Source: Fimbriimonadales bacterium (GTDB lineage Bacteria; Armatimonadota; Fimbriimonadia; Fimbriimonadales; Fimbriimonadaceae). Taken from it: DNA of 8,948 nt. Where the stretch lies: contig JAPLCS010000190.1 of NCBI GenBank assembly GCA_026392145.1, positions 1 through 8,948 of the forward strand, in the 5' to 3' direction. Below the pieces are notes generated by a model. The model was not told the DNA's origin. It worked only from the letters and a program-made list of their open reading frames with translations, and did no database searches. Position numbers and translations under genes: made by a program. The stretch's first letter is position 1. Each line of letters starts with the position of its first letter. Positions 1 to 6,260 of this stretch are shown piece by piece.

Positions 1-1551
1 AAATTGAATGGTTTGATTCCTTCGGATGTCCAACGTGTTGTTGGTGACTTCGCTTAGGAGCCATCTATCGTGACTGATCAAAATGAGAGTGCCTGCGTAC
101 TCGTTTAAGACGCCGGCAAGTGCTTCACGAGAAGCCATATCCAAATGGTTAGTTGGCTCATCGAGAACCAAAAGGTTAGGGTTGAGGTTGGTAAGACGGG
201 CGAGACTGAGCTTATTTTTCTCACCTCCACTCAGGGTTCGAATGGGGCGATACACATCATCACCCGTTAGGAGGAATCGACCTAATAAGGTTCTCGCCTC
301 AGGTGGAGACATACCATCTTCCATGGTCAATATCTCAATAGGTGAGAGTTCAGGGTCGAGGTCGCTAGCGTCTTGAGTGAAGTAACCAGCAACTACTCCC
401 GATCCAAGGCGTGTTTTCCCTGCCAATGCTTCATGCTGAAGCATGCAAGTCTTAATAAGAGTGGATTTTCCAGCCCCATTTTCTCCGATGACACCCCATC
501 GTTCTCCTAATCGTACGGTCCAATTAAGGTCTTTGATTAAAGTTGAACCTGGAAAACCTACCTCAAGTTTGGTTGTTTCTACGACTAAGTCTCCGGACCT
601 AGAAGTTTTACCAAATCCACCTGCCATTTGTTTTTCGTTTTTGGGAGCGTCTACTTTGGATTCAATGAGCCGATTCATGAGCTTTTGGCGGCCCCTTGCT
701 TGGGCTGTTCGTTGACTGTTCATGAATCTTCGAACGAATTCGTCGAGTTTGGCAATGTCATGGGCTTGCCGCTTAGCCACTTCAGCCTGACGTTCTAGGT
801 CTTCTGCTTTAAGCTGCAGAAATTTACCAAAGGGACCTGGATACGCTTTGACTGTGCCGTCTGCCATATCTAGTACGCGTTCGGCAGTTGCTTCTAAGAA
901 TGTTCTGTCGTGTGAAACAAGAAGAACGGCACCGTGATAGGCACGAATCCAACCTTCAAGCCATTCGGTTGCTTGGAGGTCCAGGTGGTTTGTAGGTTCG
1001 TCAAGAATGAGTAGATCTGGTTCTTCAAGAAGAAGCTTGGCTATGGCAAGTCTTGTTTTCTCGCCTCCGCTCAGCGATTCAGTTTTCTTCGTAAACTCTT
1101 CTTCTTCAAATCCCATGCGAAGTAGCACAGTACGAACATCTCGCTCAGCAGAATATCCTTCGGATTCTAGGAAATGTTCATGCACAAGAACATATTCTTC
1201 TAAGTCATCAGTAGATGCTGAATCAGATTCTATAAGCGCTTCGAGTTCACGGAGTCTGGTTTGGAGTGCTAGACGCTCTTCGGTAGCAGATTGAGCTTCT
1301 TCTAACACTGTTCTGCCAGCGGTAACAGGCTGTTCTTGCTTGAGGTAGCCAACTTTAGCTCCTCGGCTTAAAGTCACTGAACCTGAGTCAGGTTCATATT
1401 GGTGGGTAAGGATCTTGAGGAGTGTAGACTTACCAGCTCCGTTTCTCCCCACTAGGGCCACTCGTTCTTTGGGGTCCAGACGAAAAGAAACTCCCGTGAG
1501 GATCTCATCGGGTCCGAACGCCTTTTTGACATTTGAAACCGAAAGAAGCAC
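1..1551 (-). CDS. ABC-F family ATPase, two ABC domains (3' end cut by window edge)
   Basis: Soluble ABC-F protein: two ATP-binding cassettes on one chain and no membrane domain. Family members bind the ribosome and modulate translation or antibiotic resistance. The visible 517 residues show Walker A GRNGAGKST (about 35-43), signature LSGGEKTRLA (about 160-169), Walker B LLILDEPTNHLD (about 180-191) and SHDR (213-216). A charged linker rich in Lys, Arg and Glu follows (about 240-325). The second cassette has GENGAGKST (356-364), LSGGEKNKLS (440-449), LLVLDEPTNHLD (460-471) and ISHDRW (492-497). The start is GTG at 1549-1551, because an in-frame TAA lies three codons upstream and no later start precedes Walker A. 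It begins 23 bases after the ndk stop, so cotranscription with ndk is likely. No Shine-Dalgarno motif is visible. The C-terminal end lies outside the window. Family certain; subfamily (EttA, Uup, YfmR and so on) not resolved. Confidence 0.95.
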   Translation of the reverse strand, partial: MLLSVSNVKKAFGPDEILTGVSFRLDPKERVALVGRNGAGKSTLLKILTHQYEPDSGSVTLSRGAKVGYLKQEQPVTAGRTVLEEAQSATEERLALQTRLRELEALIESDSASTDDLEEYVLVHEHFLESEGYSAERDVRTVLLRMGFEEEEFTKKTESLSGGEKTRLAIAKLLLEEPDLLILDEPTNHLDLQATEWLEGWIRAYHGAVLLVSHDRTFLEATAERVLDMADGTVKAYPGPFGKFLQLKAEDLERQAEVAKRQAHDIAKLDEFVRRFMNSQRTAQARGRQKLMNRLIESKVDAPKNEKQMAGGFGKTSRSGDLVVETTKLEVGFPGSTLIKDLNWTVRLGERWGVIGENGAGKSTLIKTCMLQHEALAGKTRLGSGVVAGYFTQDASDLDPELSPIEILTMEDGMSPPEARTLLGRFLLTGDDVYRPIRTLSGGEKNKLSLARLTNLNPNLLVLDEPTNHLDMASREALAGVLNEYAGTLILISHDRWLLSEVTNNTLDIRRNQTIQF

Positions 1552-1574
1552 GGGAGTTTATTGGGGGAGGTTTC

Positions 1575-1985
1575 TTACAGAGTTCCTTCGGGGAACCAAA
1601 GTTGTAGTTCACGAGCCGCCGCTTCTGGGTCGCTGCTACTGTGAGTAAGGTTGTCGTCGATAGTAAGCGCAAAGTCACCTCTCACTGTTCCAGGAGTTGC
1701 TTCAACGGGATTGGTGGCACCCATCATCGCTCTAATCGCCTTGACTGCGTTGGTACCTTCTACTGCAATCGCAACGATTGGTCCGCTGGTCAAATAGTCG
1801 CAAACATCTTTGAAAAATGGTCGCTCGGCGTGCTCAGCGTAGTGAGCCTCTACAGTTGTTCGGTCTGCGTTGATGAGTTTTAGCCCAACTACTTTTAGGC
1901 TTCGCGCTTCGATGCGTCGAGTAATTTCTCCAATCAAGTTTCGCGAGACGCCGCCCGGCTTGATAAGTACCAATGTGGTTTCCAT
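1575..1985 (-). CDS. ndk: Nucleoside diphosphate kinase
   Basis: Transfers the gamma phosphate of ATP to NDPs through a phospho-histidine intermediate, balancing NTP and dNTP pools in the cytoplasm. At 136 residues it is the normal family length. Visible active-site residues are K9 in LIKPGGVSRN, R102 in VRGDFA, N112, the nucleophile H115 in NLTHSSSDPEAA, and S117 and E126, which match the Ser and Glu that position the histidine. Two small departures from the usual pattern are KPGG for KPDG or KPDA, and HSSSD for HGSDS. The catalytic residues are kept, so it should be active. The ATG start is at 1983-1985. No Shine-Dalgarno motif is seen; TAAACT lies 9 bases upstream. It sits 37 bases after the unknown gene and 23 bases before the ABC-F gene. 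Confidence 0.96.
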   Translation of the reverse strand: METTLVLIKPGGVSRNLIGEITRRIEARSLKVVGLKLINADRTTVEAHYAEHAERPFFKDVCDYLTSGPIVAIAVEGTNAVKAIRAMMGATNPVEATPGTVRGDFALTIDDNLTHSSSDPEAAARELQLWFPEGTL

Positions 1986-1994
1986 CTTTGAACC

Positions 1995-2000
1995 AGTTTA
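1995..2000 (-). promoter_or_regulatory. Possible -10 hexamer TAAACT before ndk
   Basis: On the minus strand TAAACT ends 9 bases before the ndk ATG. It matches the hexamers before the GNAT and thioredoxin genes. If used, it would give an ndk transcript with a leader of only a few bases. No -35 element is evident. It lies between two closely spaced same-strand genes, so ndk may instead be read from upstream. Confidence 0.3.
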
Positions 2001-2022
2001 CCTAGCTTGAGGGACTGTCGAT

Positions 2023-2766
2023 TTACTGTAAGTACGCTGTGCGCGCGATTTGAAGGCGCTCTGTCCATACGCGTATCTTTCGGTCAGCTGCTTCCTTAGC
2101 GAGTTGATCTTCGTAAATTCGAATGAAGCCTACAAGCCGAGATGCATCGGCAGACATCACAAAGTTGGGAATTCGTGCACCTGTACCGATTAGCCGATTT
2201 GATTCTGGATCGTAGACAAGGGATTCAATAGTTTCGATCATTGTGTCAGGTTGGGCAGAATTGAACCAGAACACGGGAAGGTGATTGAGTTCTGAGGTTA
2301 GGCTGTTCCAAGACCACACATAGAATTTGTTTCCTATTCGATACGGCTGGGCTATGATAGCTGGGAGTTGAGTTGCAATTGATTTCAGCTTTGCTACGTT
2401 GAGTACCAGGTTGAGACGAAACTGCGAAAGATTTTTCATATCTTGTGTGTCCATGAGTTGGTTCACATCAACAAGAAAGATCGTTGGAGAAGGGCAGTTG
2501 AACTGTGTGAAGCAAAGGCTATTTGTATTTGAATGAACCAACGTGGTGTACCTTGGAATTTCAAGTACTCGTTTGAGATCACTGAGTCGGACTAGGTATG
2601 TGGTTTCTTTGCGAGCAATTGTTTCAGTGAACCACTTGAAACCGTCTGGAACTGACCACTCTTTCACTCCGTGGTGGGAGTACTTTGGTGAAGACGCCAA
2701 CAACCCTAGCAGCCGCCTTTCGGTTGCCTCATCAAAGGGGGTTAGGTGTGTGGCGACTTCGGACAC
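2023..2766 (-). CDS. Unrecognised 247-residue protein
   Basis: I do not recognise this family. The 247-residue product has no signal peptide, no membrane segment and no nucleotide-binding or metal-binding motif that I can see, so it is probably a cytoplasmic globular protein. It is rich in aromatics (for example KFYVWSWNSL and PVFWFNS near the middle). The region about 75-145 alternates hydrophobic strands and helices, and the C-terminal 35 residues look like a charged helix. The GTG start at 2764-2766 has GGAA 4 bases upstream, a weak Shine-Dalgarno, and CATAAT 8 bases upstream. Genuine coding is supported by its length, by its fit between same-strand genes (117 bases after the GNAT gene, 37 before ndk), and by an ordinary amino-acid composition. 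Confidence 0.8.
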   Translation of the reverse strand: MSEVATHLTPFDEATERRLLGLLASSPKYSHHGVKEWSVPDGFKWFTETIARKETTYLVRLSDLKRVLEIPRYTTLVHSNTNSLCFTQFNCPSPTIFLVDVNQLMDTQDMKNLSQFRLNLVLNVAKLKSIATQLPAIIAQPYRIGNKFYVWSWNSLTSELNHLPVFWFNSAQPDTMIETIESLVYDPESNRLIGTGARIPNFVMSADASRLVGFIRIYEDQLAKEAADRKIRVWTERLQIARTAYLQ

Positions 2767-2774
2767 TACGTTCC

Positions 2775-2780
2775 ATTATG
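2775..2780 (-). promoter_or_regulatory. Possible -10 hexamer CATAAT before the unknown gene
   Basis: On the minus strand CATAAT ends 8 bases before the GTG start. It is identical to the hexamer of the tRNA-Lys promoter and to the one before the GT-C-like gene. No convincing -35 element lies at 16-19 bases. A promoter here would make the unknown gene, ndk and the ABC-F gene a unit separate from the GNAT gene. Confidence 0.3.
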
Positions 2781-2883
2781 GTGTTACTTTTGGCCCAATC
2801 TGTGTAACTTGCGGGCGAACTCTGGCACAAATACTGGTGATATTTTTTTGGCTTGATGGAAAGGGCAGGACTTCTTTTTCTGA

Positions 2884-3402
2884 TCAGATATCAAATGCCA
2901 TTCCCCATTCTGGACTTTGACTTGGGTCGTGACAGAGTCTGTCACCCATTCGTGTTGCCCCTTTGTTCTCATACATGGCATGAGCCTCGTGAAGCAGTTT
3001 GTCGCTCCATATCTCCATTCTCATGCATCCCTTAGCTTTGGCTCGATCAATGGTTTTTTGCCATAGTGCGATTCCGATTCCTTGTCTACGCGCACTTGGC
3101 AGGACATAAAGTCGTTCGAGTGAACAGTCGGAGCCGCAGATGCGAACAAATCCGTCTACTTGTACCGTTCCCACTTCTCCTGGAATTTTAGGGAAAAAGT
3201 CAACGGCCGCAGTCCCAACGATTTCACCGTTTTGCTCGGCTACATAGAATTCATTTCCTTTCTCGTGATAGTGAAAGTCGATTTCGTAAAGATCTTTGTG
3301 ATAGTCATCTGGAAACCATCCCCAGTCGAGCAACTCGTAGCAGGTGCGGATAACGTTTTGGATGCCTGGCTCATCAGCTCTTGTTGCTCGTCGAATAATC
3401 AC
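2884..3402 (-). CDS. GNAT family N-acetyltransferase
   Basis: Acetyl-CoA-dependent acetyltransferase of the GNAT superfamily. The substrate cannot be deduced; small amines, antibiotics or protein N-termini are all possible. The 172 residues cover one complete domain. It opens with IIRRATRADEPGIQNVI, the usual first strand and helix. The beta strands EFYVAEQNGEIVGTAAV lie at about 51-67. Acetyl-CoA motif A is LYVLPSARRQGIGIAL (98-113) with the R/Q-x-x-G-x-G/A loop at 105-112. Motif B is HAMYENKGATRMG (141-153). The start is GTG at 3400-3402: an in-frame TAA lies at 3412-3414 and no other start comes between. There is no usable Shine-Dalgarno, since AAGG abuts the GTG. TAAACT lies 6 bases upstream. 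It is the first gene of the minus-strand cluster and diverges from tRNA-Lys. Confidence 0.92.
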   Translation of the reverse strand: MIIRRATRADEPGIQNVIRTCYELLDWGWFPDDYHKDLYEIDFHYHEKGNEFYVAEQNGEIVGTAAVDFFPKIPGEVGTVQVDGFVRICGSDCSLERLYVLPSARRQGIGIALWQKTIDRAKAKGCMRMEIWSDKLLHEAHAMYENKGATRMGDRLCHDPSQSPEWGMAFDI

Positions 3403-3408
3403 CCTTCG

Positions 3409-3414
3409 AGTTTA
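3409..3414 (-). promoter_or_regulatory. Possible -10 hexamer TAAACT before the GNAT gene
   Basis: TAAACT on the minus strand ends exactly 6 bases before the GTG start, the same sequence and spacing as before the thioredoxin gene at 7663. Transcription would begin at or next to the start codon, giving a leaderless mRNA. No clear -35 element is visible 17 bases upstream. The overlap with the in-frame TAA stop shows that the gene cannot start further upstream. Confidence 0.4.
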
Positions 3415-3458
3415 CCGATGCAAGGTGTTTGCATGCGTTTTGTGATTGGATTGACAGG

Positions 3459-3488
3459 TTGCAAATCAATTGCAGAGCGTGACATAAT
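3459..3488 (+). promoter_or_regulatory. Likely sigma-70-type promoter of tRNA-Lys
   Basis: A -35-like TTGCAA (3459-3464) and a -10 CATAAT (3483-3488) are separated by 18 bases. The -10 box ends 12 bases before the tRNA 5' end, so transcription would start about 5 bases ahead of the mature tRNA. A perfect TTGACA lies just upstream at 3451-3456 but is 26 bases from the -10, too far to pair with it. Confidence 0.5.
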
Positions 3489-3500
3489 GTACTTTCCAAC

Positions 3501-3576
3501 GGATCGATAGCTCAGTTGGTAGAGCAAGTGACTCTTAATCACTTGGTCCTGGGTTCGAGTCCCAGTCGGTCCACCA
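3501..3576 (+). tRNA. tRNA-Lys (anticodon CTT)
   Basis: A complete 76-base tRNA with encoded CCA. The acceptor stem GGATCGA pairs with TCGGTCC (one G-T pair), followed by discriminator A and CCA. The D stem is GCTC/GAGC with loop AGTTGGTA. The anticodon stem is AGTGA/TCACT with loop CTCTTAA, which gives anticodon CTT at positions 34-36 and so reads AAG (Lys). The variable loop is TGGTC. The T stem is CTGGG/CCCAG with loop TTCGAGT. It is a single-tRNA unit with its own promoter and terminator, flanked by a divergent GNAT gene. Confidence 0.97.
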
Positions 3577-3580
3577 ATTT

Positions 3581-3604
3581 GCCCCCAAGATGGGGGCCTT
3601 TTTT
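3581..3604 (+). terminator. Rho-independent terminator of tRNA-Lys
   Basis: The stem GCCCCC (3581-3586) pairs perfectly with GGGGGC (3592-3597) around an AAGAT loop. It is followed by one C and six T (3599-3604). It begins 4 bases after the tRNA CCA end. Confidence 0.9.
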
Positions 3605-3696
3605 ATCTCAGTTACCTCTGAAATAACTTATCTCCCTTCAATAACCGTTGCTACGAATTTGAGCAAATTGGATTTCTTCAACTTTCGAGGGTGTCG

Positions 3697-3702
3697 TAAA
3701 AT
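3697..3702 (+). promoter_or_regulatory. Possible -10 hexamer TAAAAT before the MGMT-like gene
   Basis: TAAAAT ends 6 bases before the ATG at 3709, the same spacing as the hexamers before the GNAT, GT-C-like and thioredoxin genes. A weak TTCTTC lies near the -35 position (3674-3679). The rest of the stretch between the tRNA terminator and this gene shows no other structure. GAGGGTG about 15 bases upstream is too far to be a good ribosome binding site. Confidence 0.35.
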
Positions 3703-3708
3703 AAAATC

Positions 3709-4125
3709 ATGCCAAAGCTAACCCTTGAACAAAAAATGCACCGACCTGTTCACGCAGAGTTAAAGGTTTTGGATCGTGCATTTGGAGGAATAGAAGCTGG
3801 TCAGTTAATGTTGATTTCAACTCCACGGGATATTGAGGCCGCGATTCAGTTGATTCCGGAAAAATCGTTTATATCTGTATCCCAGTTAAGAAGACAACTG
3901 TCAATTGCAAAAGGTGCAGATGGTACTTGTCCGCTTACTACGGGGATTTTTTTGAGAATCGTGGCGGAGTATGCCTTTGAGTGTTATTTGAATGGCAAAG
4001 AAGTTCGAGACTTACCCCCGGTATGGAGAGTTATTGACTTAACAAGTCCGCTTGCCAAGAAGTTGCCTTTGGGATTGCTGGTACTGATAAGAAAGCAGCA
4101 ATCGCGAGAGGGTCTTCACGTTTAG
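3709..4125 (+). CDS. Small MGMT-like (alkyltransferase-fold) protein lacking the active-site cysteine
   Basis: A 138-residue protein that I match from memory to a small conserved family annotated as MGMT-like. The likely pieces are a stretch resembling the MGMT strand-helix IPxGxxVSYGQLA (here IPEKSFISVSQLRRQL, about 49-64), a family-specific block GADGTCPLTTGIFLRIVAE (about 69-87), and PPVWRVID (103-110). The last sits where O6-alkylguanine transferases have the active-site PCHRV, with Val-Trp replacing Cys-His. If the alignment holds, the protein cannot transfer alkyl groups by the classical mechanism, though it might bind DNA or nucleotides as alkyltransferase-like (ATL) proteins do. C74 is the cysteine in the conserved-looking block. 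The ATG start is at 3709. The gene lies upstream of pheT with a 179-base gap to the preferred pheT start. Family call moderate; function unknown. Confidence 0.6.
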   Translation: MPKLTLEQKMHRPVHAELKVLDRAFGGIEAGQLMLISTPRDIEAAIQLIPEKSFISVSQLRRQLSIAKGADGTCPLTTGIFLRIVAEYAFECYLNGKEVRDLPPVWRVIDLTSPLAKKLPLGLLVLIRKQQSREGLHV

Positions 4126-4177
4126 TGAACACATTGAACTGCGACCGGGTCAAGCGATTGCCTTGGTTTGATTATTT

Positions 4178-4232
4178 ATGAATTTCTTCTAACCCTTTCT
4201 TCAAACGCTATCTGCAAACCCTATGTAGGGTT
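4178..4232 (+). promoter_or_regulatory. pheT leader: MNFF mini-ORF and duplicated AACCCT facing AGGGTT
   Basis: The 179 bases before the preferred pheT start contain a four-codon frame, ATG AAT TTC TTC TAA (4178-4192), reading Met-Asn-Phe-Phe. A copy of AACCCT (4191-4196) overlaps its stop. A second copy, AACCCTA (4217-4223), forms a palindrome with TAGGGTT (4226-4232) around a central TG. Both copies can pair with AGGGTT, so two mutually exclusive hairpins are possible. A Phe-rich leader before a PheRS gene recalls attenuation in enteric pheST, but there is no clear terminator U-run, so this is speculative. The palindrome could equally be a repressor site. No T-box sequence is seen. Confidence 0.25.
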
Positions 4233-4288
4233 GATTCAATTTGCATGCCTTCTTTGATGGTTATGGGTTGGAGGCGGAACTCAGGAAG

Positions 4289-4294
4289 TAAAAT
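4289..4294 (+). promoter_or_regulatory. Possible -10 hexamer TAAAAT before pheT
   Basis: TAAAAT ends 10 bases before the preferred pheT ATG at 4305. If real, it would produce a very short leader and would exclude the earlier start at 4245. AGGAAG overlaps its 5' side but is about 17 bases from the ATG, too far for a normal Shine-Dalgarno. Confidence 0.25.
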
Positions 4295-4304
4295 AGCGTT
4301 TCGC

Positions 4305-6260
4305 ATGAAATTTCCTCTTTCGATGCTTCGTGATTATGTTGAAACTCATTTAGATGCCCGAGGAGATGGATTATCGGTATTCGGCTTGTCTAGAGAAATT
4401 TTGGCGAAGGATTTAGAATCCAAACCGACAGAGCTTTATCAGCGTGCGAGTCATCGATTTGAGTCAACTACTGTATTTGAGAGTTTGGTAATTGAGGATA
4501 CGATTGCGACAATTGCCAGCGAATTTTGCCGACGTTTTTCAGTGCGTAAATTCGAAGGTGTTGACGCTTCAGCGAGTGCACCTGAATGGATTCAGGTTAG
4601 ACTTGAATCATGTGGAATGCGACCGATTAGTCTACTGGTGGATTTGACGAACTATGTCATGTTGGAACTAGGCCAGCCACTCCATGCATTTGATTTTGAT
4701 AAGTTGGCGGGCGGAAAATTAATCGTTCGTCATGCAATAGAGGGCGAGAAGCTAACCACCTTGAATGAAGTGGAGCATGAGCTTAGCGGTCAAATGATGA
4801 TTTGTGATGGCGCCTCTGCTGTTGGTGTACCTGGCATCATGGGTGGCCTTGCGACTGAGGTAACCGGTACTACAACCTCTGTTTTGCTTGAGAGTGCAAA
4901 CTTTGTGAACAACAATGTTCGAAAGACACGGAAGCAATTAGGATTAAATACTGAGGCTTCTTATCGTTTTGAACGAAGCGTTGACCCAGATGGAGTAACG
5001 GCGGCAACACGGCGATTTACTGAGTTGTTGCTGAGTGTTCAGCCGAATGTTAAAGTTTCTAACATTGTTGATCTTTATCCTGGTAAGTCATCGTTCCCAA
5101 GTGTCCGAGTACGACCCGTAAAGGCTTCAACCCTCTTGGGTATGGAAATAACTCTGGCTGAGGCTAAGAATTACCTTGAGAGGCTGGGGATGGATGTGAG
5201 GGAATCTGAGGGAGACTTATTGGTGGTTCCGCCCAGTTGGAGGCCGGATATCGTTCGAGAGGAGGACCTCATTGAGGAACTTGGTCGAGTGCATGGTTAT
5301 GAGCGTATTCCTGAGGCGTTGCCTTCGGGAAGTACACCGCTTGGTGGTCCGCAGGGCACTGAGTTGATGAAAGATAAGTTGAGAGAGTCGCTTCTGCGAT
5401 CTGGTTACATGCAGATGATTTCTCACTCATTGCGATCCGAACATGTTTTGGATGAACCTTGCGAACGTGTGGAACCTCGGAATCCCGCCTCGCCTGATCA
5501 TGACATTTTGAGATCAAGTTTATTGCCTGGATTGGCCGAGGCTGCAAGAAGAAACGGTTCGAAGCACCTGCATATTTTTGAAATGGGAAAGGTGTTCTAT
5601 CGGTGGCAAGGAGAATATGATGAGTCAACCTATGTGGCCTTGTTGTCACAGGGACATTTGATTCCTCAGAATAGACAGAATGAAGCTGTTCCCTCGGCAG
5701 ATTTCTTCACTCTCAAGGCGACTTTACAAGATGCTTTTTTATCATTGGGAATTAAAAAGGATGTCACTTGGGTTGCAATGGACGAGATTGACTCAAGATT
5801 CCATCCCTCTCGAGCAGCCAAATTGGTAAGTGCTAGTGGTGAGCAGGTTGGAATTGTGGGTCAAATTCATCCTCAGGTCGCTGTAGAAATTGGTTTGGAA
5901 CCTGATACGGTGATGGCAGAAGTCGCTTGGGATAAGCTCGTATCCGTTTCACACCCAGAACTCAGAATAAAGGGCATCAGTCGGAATCCTGCGGCCAGAC
6001 GAGACATTGCGATTTTGGTGAGTAAGGCTGTTTCATACGAGCAGATTGAGTCTGTGATTGCCGATACTGCGGGTGAACTTTTGGAGAAGCAGTGGCTTTT
6101 CGATGTTTTTGAAGGAAAAGGAGTTCCAGAGGGCAGCCATTCACTCGGTATTGGCATGCAGTTTCGGAAAATGGGCTCGAACTTTACAGATGTGGAAGCG
6201 AACCAGGTGCGCGATGAGATCGTTGAGGCGCTTGGAAAGATTGGGGCGTCACTGCGATAA
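4305..6260 (+). CDS. pheT: Phenylalanine-tRNA ligase beta subunit, lacking the N-terminal tRNA-binding (B2) domain
   Basis: Beta subunit of the alpha2-beta2 PheRS that charges tRNA-Phe; the beta chain carries editing and tRNA-binding domains. The start at 4305 gives the canonical opening MKFPLSMLRDYV; an ATG at 4245 would add 20 unmatched residues. After LDA (residue 17) the chain jumps to RGDGLSVFGLSREI, which corresponds to the NRPDxLSvlGxARE segment usually near residue 150. The EMAP/OB-fold B2 domain is therefore absent and the length is 651 rather than about 790-800. The rest is well conserved: the B3/B4 editing region with GQPLHAFD (about 122-129), GIMGG (177-181) and TEASYRFERSVDP (about 216-228); B5 (about 268-340, SWRPDIVREEDLIEELGRVHGYERIP); the B6/B7 pseudo-catalytic core (about 345-550); and FDX-ACB (about 559-651, NPAARRDIAIL and FDVFEGKGVPEG). 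No pheS lies directly upstream. Its 3' end overlaps the converging membrane gene. Confidence 0.93.
   Translation: MKFPLSMLRDYVETHLDARGDGLSVFGLSREILAKDLESKPTELYQRASHRFESTTVFESLVIEDTIATIASEFCRRFSVRKFEGVDASASAPEWIQVRLESCGMRPISLLVDLTNYVMLELGQPLHAFDFDKLAGGKLIVRHAIEGEKLTTLNEVEHELSGQMMICDGASAVGVPGIMGGLATEVTGTTTSVLLESANFVNNNVRKTRKQLGLNTEASYRFERSVDPDGVTAATRRFTELLLSVQPNVKVSNIVDLYPGKSSFPSVRVRPVKASTLLGMEITLAEAKNYLERLGMDVRESEGDLLVVPPSWRPDIVREEDLIEELGRVHGYERIPEALPSGSTPLGGPQGTELMKDKLRESLLRSGYMQMISHSLRSEHVLDEPCERVEPRNPASPDHDILRSSLLPGLAEAARRNGSKHLHIFEMGKVFYRWQGEYDESTYVALLSQGHLIPQNRQNEAVPSADFFTLKATLQDAFLSLGIKKDVTWVAMDEIDSRFHPSRAAKLVSASGEQVGIVGQIHPQVAVEIGLEPDTVMAEVAWDKLVSVSHPELRIKGISRNPAARRDIAILVSKAVSYEQIESVIADTAGELLEKQWLFDVFEGKGVPEGSHSLGIGMQFRKMGSNFTDVEANQVRDEIVEALGKIGASLR

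Noticed and set aside
83..1294. Several plus-strand frames of 90-97 codons.
   Set aside because: All are antisense to the ABC-F gene, whose two Walker and signature sets are unmistakable.
3451..3456. Perfect TTGACA upstream of tRNA-Lys as the -35 box.
   Set aside because: It is 26 bases from CATAAT, too far for a sigma-70 promoter; TTGCAA at 3459 has an 18-base spacer.
3160..3510. Plus-strand 116-codon frame.
   Set aside because: It is antisense to the GNAT gene and runs into the tRNA-Lys gene; the minus strand has clear GNAT motifs.
4126..4304. T-box riboswitch before pheT.
   Set aside because: The region is short, lacks the conserved T-box antiterminator sequence (TGGNACCGCG type) and has no terminator with a U-run.
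4245..4304. Upstream ATG as the pheT start (20 extra residues).
   Set aside because: The added residues match nothing in PheT, while MKFPLS at 4305 is the family's canonical N-terminus. It cannot be excluded fully.
5269..5649. Minus-strand 126-codon frame inside pheT.
   Set aside because: Shadow of the well-conserved B5 and core region of pheT; the translation is rich in His, Arg and Thr and has no domain.
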